Below, one piece after another: positions 9,855-18,835 of a stretch of 64,000 bases of DNA. The translations under genes were made by a program, and so were the position numbers. Under the pieces are notes generated by a model, which saw nothing but the letters and a program-made list of their open reading frames with translations, searched no databases and was not told the DNA's origin. This stretch comes from Stakelama flava. GTDB lineage: Bacteria; Pseudomonadota; Alphaproteobacteria; Sphingomonadales; Sphingomonadaceae. Numbering within the stretch: position 1 is the first letter of the stretch; each line of letters opens with the position of its first letter. The stretch covers positions 1-64,000 of the forward strand of contig NZ_JAHWZX010000007.1 in the NCBI RefSeq assembly GCF_019351405.1. The letters run 5' to 3'.

Positions 9855-11118
9855 GAACGTCCTGCTGATCGGATCGGGTGGGCGCGAACATGCGCTCGCG
9901 TGGAAACTGGCGCAATCGCCTGCACTGACGAAGCTTTATGCCGCGCCGGGCAATCCCGGCATCGCACATCATGCCGAATGCGTCGATATCCAGGCGAACG
10001 ACCATCGCGGACTGATCGATTTCTGCCTGCGCAATTCGATCGAGTTCGTCGTGGTGGGTCCGGAAGCGCCGCTGGTCGGCGGGCTTGCCGACAATCTGCG
10101 CACCATGGGCATCCCGGTATTCGGGCCCGGGCGCGATGCCGCGCAGCTTGAAGGATCGAAGGGCTTTACCAAGGACCTGTGCCGTCGCGAAAAAATTCCC
10201 ACCGCCGGCTATGTTCGGGTCGAATCGATCGACGGTGCGCGCGCCGCGCTGGCCGATTTCGGGCTGCCCGTGGTGATAAAGGCGGACGGCCTTGCCGCGG
10301 GCAAGGGCGTTACGATCGCCTATTCGCCCGAAGAGGGGGAAGAGGCCGTCGCCGCCCTGTTCGACCGCAAGCGCGGGCAGGCAGTGATCGAGGAATTCCT
10401 TACCGGCGAGGAAGCGAGCCTGTTCGTCCTCACCGATGGCACGACGATCCTGCCGTTCGGATCGGCGCAGGATCACAAGCGGGTCGGCGATGGCGATACC
10501 GGCCCCAATACCGGCGGAATGGGTGCCTACAGCCCCGCGCCGGTGCTGAGCGCCGCGCTGGAAAAGCAGGCGATCGAAGAGATTATTCGCCCCACCATCG
10601 ACGCACTGGCACGGGTCGGCTCACCCTATTCCGGCGTGCTGTATGCCGGACTGATGCTTACCGCGACGGGGCCAAAGCTGATCGAATATAATGTCCGGTT
10701 CGGCGATCCCGAATGCCAGACGCTGATGATGCGGCTGGAGGACGATCTGCTCGACCTGATGCTGGCGACGGCGAAGGGTGAACTGGCTGACCGCGACGTT
10801 CCCGCTTTCTCATCCGACACCGCGCTGACGGTGGTGATGGCGGCAAAGGGCTATCCAGCCACCCCTGAAACCGGCGGCGCGATCGGCGGCATTGCCGAGG
10901 CGGAGGCCAGCGGCGCGCGCGTGTTCCAGGCGGGCACGACACAGGAAGGAAGCGACCTGGTTGCCAGCGGCGGGCGCGTGCTGAACGTCACCGCGCTTGG
11001 CGCTACGGTCGCCGAGGCGAAGGCCGGAACCTATCGCGCGATCGAAAGCATCGATTTCCCCACCGGCTTTTACCGCACCGATATCGGCTGGCGAGAGGTT
11101 GAGCGCGAAACCGTGTGA
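9853..11118 (+). CDS. purD: Phosphoribosylamine--glycine ligase (GAR synthetase)
   Basis: A 421-residue enzyme of de novo purine synthesis that joins glycine to phosphoribosylamine with ATP. It begins [19 protein letters not shown] and shows the ATP-grasp signatures [13 protein letters not shown] and [33 protein letters not shown], plus [10 protein letters not shown]. The frame is open further upstream to 9688, but homologues start at MNVLL. The start codon overlaps that of the divergent xseA, leaving no intergenic DNA, so the purD promoter must lie inside the xseA coding sequence. Confidence 0.97.
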   Translation: MNVLLIGSGGREHALAWKLAQSPALTKLYAAPGNPGIAHHAECVDIQANDHRGLIDFCLRNSIEFVVVGPEAPLVGGLADNLRTMGIPVFGPGRDAAQLEGSKGFTKDLCRREKIPTAGYVRVESIDGARAALADFGLPVVIKADGLAAGKGVTIAYSPEEGEEAVAALFDRKRGQAVIEEFLTGEEASLFVLTDGTTILPFGSAQDHKRVGDGDTGPNTGGMGAYSPAPVLSAALEKQAIEEIIRPTIDALARVGSPYSGVLYAGLMLTATGPKLIEYNVRFGDPECQTLMMRLEDDLLDLMLATAKGELADRDVPAFSSDTALTVVMAAKGYPATPETGGAIGGIAEAEASGARVFQAGTTQEGSDLVASGGRVLNVTALGATVAEAKAGTYRAIESIDFPTGFYRTDIGWREVERETV

Positions 11119-11349
11119 CCGGAGCCCGGTCGTTAAAGGTCCGACCTATCGTGCTGTGCCGGGTGCCCGACAAAAAGGCGAAACGAAATCATTCAATAAT
11201 GCGGGCGGACGAAGCACGCCCGACGGCCGATCCATTCAACGGGTGGACGCTACGGATCATCGCGTTATGCATGGACTGAAATCCAGTTGCGGGGGCACGA
11301 TGATCGACGACGAATTGCACAGCATGCCACCGCGTGAGGAAATGCCCCG

Positions 11350-11964
11350 ATGACCGACTTCACCGTCATGCACCTGATCCTGATTGTGATCTTTGCAATC
11401 CTGGCGATTCTCGCTTTGTGGTGGGGTGCTCGGCTGAAACGCGAACGGAAAGACGGCGTCGATGCGCTGGAACAGGACGATCGGCTGCAACGCGTCGATT
11501 CGGATAAAGCTGTGCCTGCGCCGGGAAAACCGTCTGCTACGCAACCGGATATGCCGCCGACTGCGCCCGCCCCCCCGCCCGTCGCAGGGGGCGAAACGAT
11601 TGCGACACCGCAACCCGTGCCATCCGCGGTGCCGCCCGTCCCCGCCGAACCGGCGGTCGAGCCGGTTGCAGCAGCACCCGCCCCTCCCGCACCGCCGGTC
11701 GCGCCCCTGGCCCCTGCCCCGGCAGGCGATACGCTGACCACGCTCAAAGGGGTGGGACCAAAGGTCGCCGCGAAACTGAACGAGCTGGGCATCACCAGTT
11801 TCGCCGAACTGGCGGCGCTTTCGCCCGAACAGGCGGCCGCCATTGATGCGGAAATGGGCAATTTCAAGGGCCGGATGGCCCGCGACCGCTGGCAGGAACA
11901 GGCAGCATTGCTCGCCGCAGGCGACCGTGCCGGCTATGAAGCGAAGTTCGGCAAGCTGGGGTGA
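11350..11964 (+). CDS. Membrane-anchored helix-hairpin-helix protein
   Basis: A 204-residue protein with three visible parts: an N-terminal membrane helix (residues about 8-26), a Pro/Ala-rich low-complexity linker (about 50-125), and a C-terminal helix-hairpin-helix-like domain (LKGVGPKVAAKLNELGITSFAEL) resembling the DNA-binding or BRCT-adjacent folds of ribosomal L21-fused and DNA-repair proteins. Function is unknown; an anchored nucleic-acid- or protein-binding role is only inference. A GAGGAA element precedes the ATG by about ten bases. A 17-codon frame ends at its start codon in an ATGA overlap. Confidence 0.75.
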   Translation: MTDFTVMHLILIVIFAILAILALWWGARLKRERKDGVDALEQDDRLQRVDSDKAVPAPGKPSATQPDMPPTAPAPPPVAGGETIATPQPVPSAVPPVPAEPAVEPVAAAPAPPAPPVAPLAPAPAGDTLTTLKGVGPKVAAKLNELGITSFAELAALSPEQAAAIDAEMGNFKGRMARDRWQEQAALLAAGDRAGYEAKFGKLG

Positions 11965-11970
11965 ACGAGT

Positions 11971-12405
11971 TTGACGACGCCGCAACCGGCAGTCCGTCCC
12001 GCTCAGGAAAGCGACGTCGGGGCGGTTGCGGCGCTATGGCGCGCCTGTGCGCTCACCACCGATTATAACGACCCGCAGGCCGATTTCGCCTTTGCGCTGA
12101 ACGGCCCCTCCTCGACCGTGCTGGTGGCGGAAACGTGCGAGGGCGGGATTGTCGGCAGCATCATGGCCGGACATGACGGGCATCGCGGCTGGCTATATTA
12201 CGTTGCCGTAGCGCCGATGTACCGGTCGCAGGGATTGGGACGCACGCTGGTAGCGGCTGGCGAGGACTGGCTGCGCGAACATGGCGTTGCGAAGGTCCAG
12301 TTGATGGTCCGGCCCGCAAATCGCGGCGTCACCGATTTCTATGCAATGCTCGGCTATGAGGACATGCCGCGCATATTGATGGGTAAGATGCTCAAGTCGA
12401 ACTGA
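11971..12405 (+). CDS. GNAT acetyltransferase (YpeA-like)
   Basis: A 144-residue GCN5-related N-acetyltransferase. The acetyl-CoA pyrophosphate-binding loop is YRSQGLGRTLVAAGE, preceded by the beta-4 strand LYYVAVAPMY; NRGVTDFYAMLGYE is the usual C-terminal motif. The only plausible start is TTG at 11971, six bases after the stop of the helix-hairpin-helix gene, so the two are probably co-transcribed. It ends 12 bases before the convergent CNNM gene. Substrate is unknown. Confidence 0.85.
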   Translation: MTTPQPAVRPAQESDVGAVAALWRACALTTDYNDPQADFAFALNGPSSTVLVAETCEGGIVGSIMAGHDGHRGWLYYVAVAPMYRSQGLGRTLVAAGEDWLREHGVAKVQLMVRPANRGVTDFYAMLGYEDMPRILMGKMLKSN

Positions 12406-12417
12406 GCGGCGCGGCGA

Positions 12418-13728
12418 TCATTCCGATTCGACCGCGCTCACCAACAGCTTGTCGATCTTGCGCCCGTCCAGATCGACGATCTCGAAGCGCCAGCCCTGTT
12501 CATTGAACGCTTCTCCTTCATCGGGAAGATGTTTCAGCACCGCGAGCGCCAGTCCCGCGACGGTGGCATAATCGCGATCCTCATCCAGATCGATCCCGAT
12601 CCGGTCCGCAAGCGAATCGACCGGCATCTGCCCCGACACCAGCAGCGATCCGTCCTCGCGCTCGATCACGTTGGGCGCTTCGCCGATATCGACATCGCTC
12701 GCAAATTCGCCCGCGATCGCGGCCAGCAGGTCTGCTGGCGTCACGATCCCTTCGAAATGGCCATATTCGTCGTGCACAAAGCCCATCGGCACTTCGGCGG
12801 CGCGCAGCGCGTTGAGCGCATCCATCGCATCGACCTGATCGGGCAGCACCGGCGCCTGCCGCATGATCGCGCGCAGGTCGAGCGCTTCGCCCCGGAACAG
12901 CGCCGAAACGATATCGCGTGCCTGCACCACGCCGATCACCGCATCGACCGATCCTTCCGCCACCGGCAGGCGGGTATGCGGCGTGGCGAGCAGCGCGGCG
13001 CGAATCTCGGATGCATCAAGATCGACATCGATCCAGTCGACATCGGTGCGCGGGGTCATAACCTCGCGCACCGGACGATCGGCAAGGCGCACGACGCCCG
13101 ATATGATCGATCGTTCATGCTCTTCGATCACGCCCGATTTGGTCGCTTCGCTGACGATGAGCTGAAGCTCCTCGGCCGTCACCTGATTGTCCGATTCGCG
13201 GCGCATGCCCATCAGGCGGAAGAGCAGCGCGCTGGTCGAATCGAGCACCCATACGATCGGCGCGCCGATCCGCGCGAGCCACAGCATCGGCACCGCGACA
13301 AGGATCGCGATCGGTTCGGGTGAGCGCAGCGCGAATTGCTTCGGCACCAGTTCGCCGATGATGAGCGAGACATAGGTGGTCAGCCCGATGACAAGCGCGA
13401 AGCCCAGTGTTTGTGCGGTATCCGCCGCCACGCCCAGCGCTTGGAGCCGTTCGGCGGTCGGCGTACCCAGGCTGGCCCCCGAATAGGCACCAGCAAGAAT
13501 GCCGATAAGCGTAATACCGATCTGGACCGTGGAAAGGAATTTCCCCGGCGATTCGGCCAGTTGTCGCGCGGTGTCGGCGCCGCGCTTTCCCGCGCGCGCC
13601 ATCGCATCGAGCCGAGCGCGGCGCGCCGAGACGATCGCAAGCTCCGACATCGCGAAAATGCCGTTGAGCGCGATCAGCGCGAGGATGATCACCACGTCGA
13701 TCCAGGGGAAGGGAGAAGGCGCGTCCAT
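12418..13728 (-). CDS. CNNM/CorC-type hemolysin-family membrane protein (DUF21-CBS-CorC_HlyC)
   Basis: A 436-residue protein. The N-terminal DUF21 domain has about four membrane helices (IDVVIILALIALNGIFAMSE, later GELVPKQFAL), followed by paired CBS domains (REVMTPRTDVDWID, HDEYGHFEGIVTPADLLAAI) and a C-terminal CorC/HlyC transporter-associated domain. The family is linked to magnesium or other divalent-cation efflux; the hemolysin name is historical. ATG 13728 is chosen because upstream residues to 13812 do not resemble the family. Convergent with the GNAT gene. Confidence 0.9.
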   Translation of the reverse strand: MDAPSPFPWIDVVIILALIALNGIFAMSELAIVSARRARLDAMARAGKRGADTARQLAESPGKFLSTVQIGITLIGILAGAYSGASLGTPTAERLQALGVAADTAQTLGFALVIGLTTYVSLIIGELVPKQFALRSPEPIAILVAVPMLWLARIGAPIVWVLDSTSALLFRLMGMRRESDNQVTAEELQLIVSEATKSGVIEEHERSIISGVVRLADRPVREVMTPRTDVDWIDVDLDASEIRAALLATPHTRLPVAEGSVDAVIGVVQARDIVSALFRGEALDLRAIMRQAPVLPDQVDAMDALNALRAAEVPMGFVHDEYGHFEGIVTPADLLAAIAGEFASDVDIGEAPNVIEREDGSLLVSGQMPVDSLADRIGIDLDEDRDYATVAGLALAVLKHLPDEGEAFNEQGWRFEIVDLDGRKIDKLLVSAVESE

Positions 13729-13828
13729 TGGCGTGTCGTCATCAGACCATAGCGCCAACTTGGCACGCGACACAACAGCTACGCTCGCCCAGCCCCGCAT
13801 TGCGACAGCCAAGGTTCAGGTCGCATGC

Positions 13829-13854
13829 GGAACAAGCCCCGCAAGGGCGGCGTT
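13829..13854 (+). promoter_or_regulatory. EcfG (general stress sigma factor) promoter of the OmpA lipoprotein
   Basis: GGAAC at 13829-13833 and CGTT at 13851-13854 are separated by 17 bases. This is an exact match to the alphaproteobacterial EcfG consensus (GGAAC-N16/17-CGTT). It points toward the ATG at 13893 and would give a leader of roughly 30 bases. Confidence 0.75.
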
Positions 13855-13892
13855 TTTGCTGTCACGGTTTTTGAAAAAGGGAGGCCTGTTTC

Positions 13893-14579
13893 ATGCGCAT
13901 TGTTTCCAAATTGCTCCTTACCGGCGCGATCGCTTCGTTGGCTGCCACCAGCGCATGCGTCACCGACCCCGTTACGGGTCAGCAGCATATTTCCAAGGCG
14001 GCGATCGGCGGCGTCGGCGGCGCGCTGGGCGGGTATCTGCTCGGCGATCTGGTCGGCGGCCATAACGACCGTACCGAAAAGATCGTCGGCGCCGGCATCG
14101 GCGGCATCGCGGGCACCGCCATCGGCGCGTATATGGACAAGCAGGAAAAGGAACTGCGTCAGCGCACCGCCGGAACCGATGTGCAAGTGGTTCGCGAAGG
14201 CGACGACCTGCTGTTGCGTATGCCCTCGGGCATCACCTTCGCCACCGACAGCGCGAATGTTCAGCCGCAGTTCCGTTCTACGCTGGACCAGGTTGCGAGC
14301 ACGCTTTCCCAATATGACCAGACATATGTGGACGTGTACGGCCACACCGATTCGACCGGCAGCGATTCCTATAATCAGGCGCTTTCCGAACGCCGCGCGC
14401 AATCGGTCGCCGACTATCTGAGCAGCCATGGCGTGCAGGCGGCGCGCATCGGCACCCGCGGCTATGGCGAGACCCAACCGATCGCGTCGAACGATACCGA
14501 GGAAGGCCGCGCCGCGAACCGCCGGGTGGAAATCAAGCTGGTCCCGGTCACCCAACAGGATGTGCAACAGGGATATTGA
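13893..14579 (+). CDS. OmpA-family lipoprotein with glycine-zipper (YiaD-like)
   Basis: A 228-residue protein with signal peptide and lipobox (LAATSAC), a Gly-rich zipper segment (AAIGGVGGALGGYLLGDLVGG and GAGIGGIAGTAIGAY) that could insert in the membrane, and a C-terminal OmpA-like peptidoglycan-binding domain (VDVYGHTDSTGSDSYNQALS, RRAQSVADYL, GYGETQPIA, NRRVEI). It would tether the outer membrane to the wall. GGGAGG lies eight bases before the ATG. An exact EcfG promoter 39 bases upstream suggests induction in the general stress response. Confidence 0.92.
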   Translation: MRIVSKLLLTGAIASLAATSACVTDPVTGQQHISKAAIGGVGGALGGYLLGDLVGGHNDRTEKIVGAGIGGIAGTAIGAYMDKQEKELRQRTAGTDVQVVREGDDLLLRMPSGITFATDSANVQPQFRSTLDQVASTLSQYDQTYVDVYGHTDSTGSDSYNQALSERRAQSVADYLSSHGVQAARIGTRGYGETQPIASNDTEEGRAANRRVEIKLVPVTQQDVQQGY

Positions 14580-14586
14580 CCGCATG

Positions 14587-14620
14587 GCGGGCGCGGGAGG
14601 TTATGTCCTTGCGCGCCCGC
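14587..14620. terminator. Hairpin between convergent ompA-like gene and tadA
   Basis: A 9-bp GC-only stem (GCGGGCGCG with CGCGCCCGC) and a 16-base loop fill the 41-base gap between two convergent genes. It lacks a clear T run on either strand, so a bidirectional terminator role is inferred from position. Confidence 0.4.
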
Positions 14621-15070
14621 TTACCGGCGACGGGCGAAAAATTCGCGCAGCAGCGCGGCGGCTTCGCCCTCGCCGATTGCCGGAAAAATTTCCGGCCGGT
14701 GGTGGCAGGTGGGCTGTTCGAAGAAACGTGGCCCGTGCTCCACTGCACCGCCCTTCGGATCGGCCGCCCCGTAATAAAGCCTGCGAAGCCGGGCGTGCGC
14801 AATCGCCCCCGCGCACATGGCGCACGGTTCGAGCGTTACCCATAAATCGCAATCGATCAGCCGGTCGCAGCCGATGAACGCCGCTGCCTGCCGAATCGCC
14901 ACGATTTCGGCATGCGCGGTCGGATCGGCATCCGCACGCGAGCGGTTCCCCCCGGTGGCGATGATCGCGCCGTCGCGCACGATCACTGCCCCGACCGGCA
15001 CCTCTCCCCGCTTTGCGGCCTGCCGCGCGGCATCGAGCGCGGCACGCATCGGGAACGGCAAGGGAAACAT
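14621..15070 (-). CDS. tadA: tRNA-specific adenosine deaminase (A34 to inosine)
   Basis: A 149-residue zinc deaminase of usual size. It shows the catalytic HAE motif (His53, Glu55) and PCAMC (Cys83, Cys86), the zinc-binding pattern of the CDA superfamily, plus VPVGAVIV and GGAVEHGP typical of TadA. It converts the wobble adenosine of tRNA-Arg(ACG) to inosine. The small membrane protein gene lies 48 bases upstream on the same strand. Confidence 0.95.
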   Translation of the reverse strand: MFPLPFPMRAALDAARQAAKRGEVPVGAVIVRDGAIIATGGNRSRADADPTAHAEIVAIRQAAAFIGCDRLIDCDLWVTLEPCAMCAGAIAHARLRRLYYGAADPKGGAVEHGPRFFEQPTCHHRPEIFPAIGEGEAAALLREFFARRR

Positions 15071-15118
15071 ATAAAGGGGCTATGACGCGATCATGATCGT
15101 CGCGCCAGCCCCGACATC

Positions 15119-15373
15119 TTACTGCTGATTGGCCTGCTGGTTGCTGCCTTCGGCTTTCTGAACCTGAAGCGTCGGTACTTCGACAGTCTTTTCCTTCGTT
15201 CCCAGCCGGACATTGCCGACATCGGCCTTGAACTCCGGTGCCTTGCCGCCTTCGACATTCACCCGTGGCAGCGAACCGCCTTCAGTCTGCTGAAGCGAAA
15301 TCATGCCGAACGCCATCATGGCGACAAGCACCAGAACGGCAAGGCCGAGAATAACCAGTATCGCGCGAATCAT
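15119..15373 (-). CDS. Small single-pass membrane protein, unknown function
   Basis: An 84-residue protein with one N-terminal membrane helix (residues 3-25) and a hydrophilic tail ending in Gln/Asn-rich residues. I do not recognise a domain. A near-match to the EcfG consensus (GCAAC-N17-CGTT, one mismatch, minus strand at 15425-15450) lies about 50 bases upstream, so stress control is possible but unproven. It precedes tadA on the same strand. Confidence 0.7.
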   Translation of the reverse strand: MIRAILVILGLAVLVLVAMMAFGMISLQQTEGGSLPRVNVEGGKAPEFKADVGNVRLGTKEKTVEVPTLQVQKAEGSNQQANQQ

Positions 15374-15554
15374 ATCGCAATCTCCCTGAAACTTGTCGCA
15401 CCACGATCAAATCGGTATCGTAATAACGCGGAATGCGGGCCAATCGTTGCGCCTCCCGATCTTCGTGGCGGTTGACGAAGCGGCGCATTACGGTTATCCG
15501 CCCCAACTTTCCGGGCTTAGTCCCGATCATGGCCGAAATTCAGGATTAAAAGCG

Positions 15555-15854
15555 ATGTCGCGCATTTGCGAACTGACCGGCAAGGGCCGTCAGGTGGGTC
15601 ACAATGTTTCCCACGCCAACAACAAGACCAAGCGGGTCTTTCTGCCGAATCTGCAGAATGTCACGCTGATGTCGGAAGTGCTTGAAAAGAGCGTAAAGCT
15701 GCGCGTGTCGACGCATGGTCTTCGCTCGGTCGAGCATGTCGGCGGGCTGGACAACTGGCTGATGAAGACCAGCGATGATTCGCTGTCGCTGCGTGCGCGC
15801 CGCCTGAAGCGCGACGTGCGCAAGGCGCTGGCGGGCAAGCAGGCGGCGGCCTGA
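15555..15854 (+). CDS. rpmB: 50S ribosomal protein L28
   Basis: A 99-residue L28 of alphaproteobacterial length. It begins [20 protein letters not shown] and contains [15 protein letters not shown] and [20 protein letters not shown]. It belongs to the large subunit. The start is fixed by the family; the frame remains open to 15393 but that part is not L28. AGGA sits nine bases before the ATG. Confidence 0.98.
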   Translation: MSRICELTGKGRQVGHNVSHANNKTKRVFLPNLQNVTLMSEVLEKSVKLRVSTHGLRSVEHVGGLDNWLMKTSDDSLSLRARRLKRDVRKALAGKQAAA

Positions 15855-15878
15855 AATCGTCGCGCTTCGCCGCGCCTG

Positions 15879-16859
15879 TCAGCGGGGCGGCATTTGAAGC
15901 GCGAATTTCAGCAAATAGGTCTTTTCGAAAAGGGACTGGTTGTCGTCGGACGCGATCCAGACGACGATCCGTCCCTTTTCGTGCGTCACGGCAAGCGCTT
16001 CGAAATTGTCGTGCAAGGCGGGCTTGGCCAGCGTGGCGATCACGCTGCCCGAAACCATCCTTCCCGGTTGCACGCGATCAAGGTCAATCAGCGTTAACTT
16101 CGCGCTGAAGCCGCCGTGCAGCGATAACCGCCGGTTGAGCACCAGCAACCGCCCATCGGGAAGCTGCGCCATGTCACTGGGATCATAGCCCGCTGGCGGA
16201 CGATAGGCGAAGCGAAAGCCGCGACCAGGCGATTCAACCGGATCGCCGCTGAAGCAGATCGCAGCGCGTCCCTTTGCCTTCGGCCAATGCCCGGTTTCCG
16301 AAATGGTGATGAACCTGCCGTCGGAAAGGCGGACCAGCGATTCAGGCCCACCACCCATTGGCCAGTGCTTCATCGCATCGGGCCGGACATGCCCGGTCGC
16401 CTTGCCGCCAAGCGAATTATAGCGCCAGATCGCATTCGAATTTTCAAAGCCCACCCATAACGGTCCGGCACCGGGACCTGCGGCAAGCGATTCGGAATCG
16501 CGATCGCGCTTTTGCCAGCCGGTCCCCGGCCCGCCGGGCAAACTGCCGCTGGTCAGGTCGCTGACACGCGCACCGGAAAGGCGAAAGGCTATCCAGTTGC
16601 CGGTATCGCTGAGCATCGTGAAGCGCCCGTCGCGCAGGCGCATCGACGAATAGCCGCCAAATGCCGGGTCCGGACTTTCCAGCACCACCCCGCCCAGATA
16701 GCGCAGCGCACCGATCGTGCGGCGCTCGGGCGAACCGGGGAACAGCGCGACCGGGCGGGCCGATACGCGCATATCGGGTTCGTATCGGGATGGACCCGGC
16801 ATCCCCGAATAGCCGGGAAGCAACAGAAGGAGCAGCAGGACCGCGAAAAAAATGCGCAT
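15879..16859 (-). CDS. Exported esterase-like/phytase-like beta-propeller protein
   Basis: A 326-residue protein with an N-terminal signal or anchor helix (residues 2-15, very Leu-rich) and the PF13449-type esterase-like activity of phytase fold: GALRYLGGVVLESPDPAFGGYSSM, LSDTGNWIAF, SESLAAGP, GGPESLVRL and NFEALAVTHE. Family members are periplasmic or secreted, with poorly known substrates. Convergent with rpmB, 24 bases apart. Confidence 0.82.
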   Translation of the reverse strand: MRIFFAVLLLLLLLPGYSGMPGPSRYEPDMRVSARPVALFPGSPERRTIGALRYLGGVVLESPDPAFGGYSSMRLRDGRFTMLSDTGNWIAFRLSGARVSDLTSGSLPGGPGTGWQKRDRDSESLAAGPGAGPLWVGFENSNAIWRYNSLGGKATGHVRPDAMKHWPMGGGPESLVRLSDGRFITISETGHWPKAKGRAAICFSGDPVESPGRGFRFAYRPPAGYDPSDMAQLPDGRLLVLNRRLSLHGGFSAKLTLIDLDRVQPGRMVSGSVIATLAKPALHDNFEALAVTHEKGRIVVWIASDDNQSLFEKTYLLKFALQMPPR

Positions 16860-17025
16860 CGCAGCGGCTCTAGGCAGTCGCGACGCTGACCGGAAGGGGG
16901 AAGATGGCTGAACCGCCGATTACTTCATCGTTCAGTCGCCGCTCAACCAACGCGTGTCAGATAACAGGTCCGATGCCGGCAGGCCGAGCCGCATCGGACA
17001 TTCCCTCGGGTAGCGTATCGAGGGC

Positions 17026-17060
17026 GGGGACCGGCCTTCCCTTCGCGGGAGCCGGTCCCC
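17026..17060 (-). terminator. GC-rich hairpin after phbB
   Basis: A perfect 10-bp inverted repeat (GGGGACCGGC with GCCGGTCCCC, 15-base loop) lies ten bases after the phbB stop. The minus strand has no T run, so this may be an imperfect intrinsic terminator or an RNA-stabilising 3' hairpin. Confidence 0.5.
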
Positions 17061-17069
17061 ATATTTCGA

Positions 17070-17792
17070 TCAGTACATATGCTGGCCGCCGTTGATCGAC
17101 AGAGTCGATCCGGTGACGAAGCCGGCATCCTCCGAACACAGAAACGATACGCCACGCGCGATTTCTTCCGCCTGGCCCAGTCGGCCAACGGGTACACGCG
17201 CCACGATTTTTTCAAGCACGTCGGCGGGCACCGCGGCAACCATGTCGGTGTCGATATAGCCCGGCGCGATCGCGTTAACGGTGATGCCATAGCGCGCGCC
17301 TTCCTGCGCCAGCGCCTTGGTAAAGCCGTGAATGCCCGATTTCGCGGCGGCATAGTTCACCTGGCCATATTGCCCCGCCTGACCGTTGATCGAGCCGATA
17401 TTGACGATCCGGCCCCATTTGCGTTCGCGCATCCCCGCGAAAACCGCCTTGGACATATTGAAACAACCGCCCAGATTGATGCGGATCACCTCATTCCACA
17501 TTTCGGCGGTCAGCTTCATGATCGTGCCGTCGCGCGTGATCCCGGCATTGTTGACCACGATGTCGACAGGGCCAAGGTCCTGCTCGACCTGCTTCACCCC
17601 TTCAATACAGGCGTCATAATCACCGACATCCCATTTGAAGGTGCTGATATGGGTGCGTTCATGGAAAAGCCGGGCCGCCTCGTCATTGCCAGCATAATTC
17701 GCCGCAACCTTGTATCCCATCTTGTCCAGGGCGAGGCTGATGGCCTCACCGATCCCGCGCGTTCCGCCGGTTACGATCGCTACGCGTGCCAT
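17070..17792 (-). CDS. phbB: Acetoacetyl-CoA reductase (NADPH)
   Basis: A 240-residue short-chain dehydrogenase. It has the nucleotide loop TGGTRGIG (8-15), NNAG, catalytic Ser134 and Tyr147-x3-Lys151, and the PhbB-typical stretch KWDVGDYDAC and INGQAGQYGQVNY. It reduces acetoacetyl-CoA to (R)-3-hydroxybutyryl-CoA for polyhydroxybutyrate. It is the last gene of a unit running molybdenum hydroxylase-hemH-phbB; hemH ends 38 bases upstream. phaA and phaC are not in the window. Confidence 0.95.
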   Translation of the reverse strand: MARVAIVTGGTRGIGEAISLALDKMGYKVAANYAGNDEAARLFHERTHISTFKWDVGDYDACIEGVKQVEQDLGPVDIVVNNAGITRDGTIMKLTAEMWNEVIRINLGGCFNMSKAVFAGMRERKWGRIVNIGSINGQAGQYGQVNYAAAKSGIHGFTKALAQEGARYGITVNAIAPGYIDTDMVAAVPADVLEKIVARVPVGRLGQAEEIARGVSFLCSEDAGFVTGSTLSINGGQHMY

Positions 17793-17830
17793 TCAGTATC
17801 TCTCCACAGTTTACCGAGTTTCTACCAAGG

Positions 17831-18835
17831 CTAGGCAGCGTCGACCCAGCCTGCAAGTTCGCGATGCAAAATCGTGCGAAGCATTGCCAGCCCCACCGCA
17901 CTTGCATTGAGACAAGGCAGCGCGGCGAAATCGGTTCCGCCGCTTTCCAAAAAGGTTTCGCGCCCGCGAATCGCGATTTCCTCAAGCGTTTCGACACAGT
18001 CGGCGGAAAAGCCCGGCGTCACCACCGCGACCTTGCCGATCCCCTTTCCGGGCAGTTCCGCGAGCACTGTGTCGGTTGCCGGTTCCAGCCATTTGGCGCG
18101 ACCAAATCGCGACTGGAACGCGACCATGACATCGCGGCCCAGCGCATCGGCCAGCAGGCGAGCGGTCTTGCGGCAATGGCAATGATAGGGATCGCCCAGT
18201 TCCAGCGTGCGCTCAGGCATGCCGTGAAAACTGGCGAGAATCGTGTCGGGTTCGAAATTGAGCGCCGCGATTCCTTCCTCCACCGACGTTTTCAGCGCGC
18301 CGATGTAAGCCGGATCGTCATAATAAGGCGGCAGTGTGCGCATGGCGGGCTGCCAGCGCATCCCCTCCAGCGCCGCAAAGGCGGCGTCATTGGCGGTCGC
18401 CGTCGTCGCAGCGCAATATTGCGGGTAAAGCGGCGCGATCAAAATACGCTCGCACCCGGCCGCCTTCATCGCGTTCAGGCGGTCGGCAATCCCCGGATTG
18501 CCATAGCGCATCGCCCAATCGACCAGCACGCCCTTGCCGAACGCATCCCGCAGTCCTTCGGCCTGACGCTTTGTAATCGCGGCAAGTGGCGATCCGTCAT
18601 CGCCCCAGACCTGACGATAGGCTTCGGCCGACTTGGCGGGGCGGGTACGAAGGATGATGCCGCGAAGGATCGGCTGCCATGCTATTGGAGGAATTTCGAC
18701 CACACGCCGGTCGGACAGGAATTCGGCGAGATAGCGCCGCACCGCACCGGCCTCCGGCGCGTCGGGCGTTCCCAAATTGATCAGCAGAACGCCGATCCGG
18801 GGCGACGGGATGGCGGGATGGTTGTCGGGTTTCAT
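17831..18835 (-). CDS. hemH: Ferrochelatase
   Basis: A 334-residue enzyme inserting ferrous iron into protoporphyrin IX, the last step of protoheme synthesis. The pattern LLINLGTPDAPE starts the fold; active-site His204 lies in SFHGMPERT, and the acidic residues of PGFSADCVETLEE (about 275-286) are the second conserved site. The ATG overlaps the stop of the upstream molybdenum hydroxylase gene (ATGA), so translation is likely coupled to it. Confidence 0.96.
   Translation of the reverse strand: MKPDNHPAIPSPRIGVLLINLGTPDAPEAGAVRRYLAEFLSDRRVVEIPPIAWQPILRGIILRTRPAKSAEAYRQVWGDDGSPLAAITKRQAEGLRDAFGKGVLVDWAMRYGNPGIADRLNAMKAAGCERILIAPLYPQYCAATTATANDAAFAALEGMRWQPAMRTLPPYYDDPAYIGALKTSVEEGIAALNFEPDTILASFHGMPERTLELGDPYHCHCRKTARLLADALGRDVMVAFQSRFGRAKWLEPATDTVLAELPGKGIGKVAVVTPGFSADCVETLEEIAIRGRETFLESGGTDFAALPCLNASAVGLAMLRTILHRELAGWVDAA

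Noticed and set aside
11117..11131. Six-bp hairpin GACCGG-AGC-CCGGTC overlapping the purD stop
   Set aside because: Too short, with a 3-base loop and no T run, to call a terminator.
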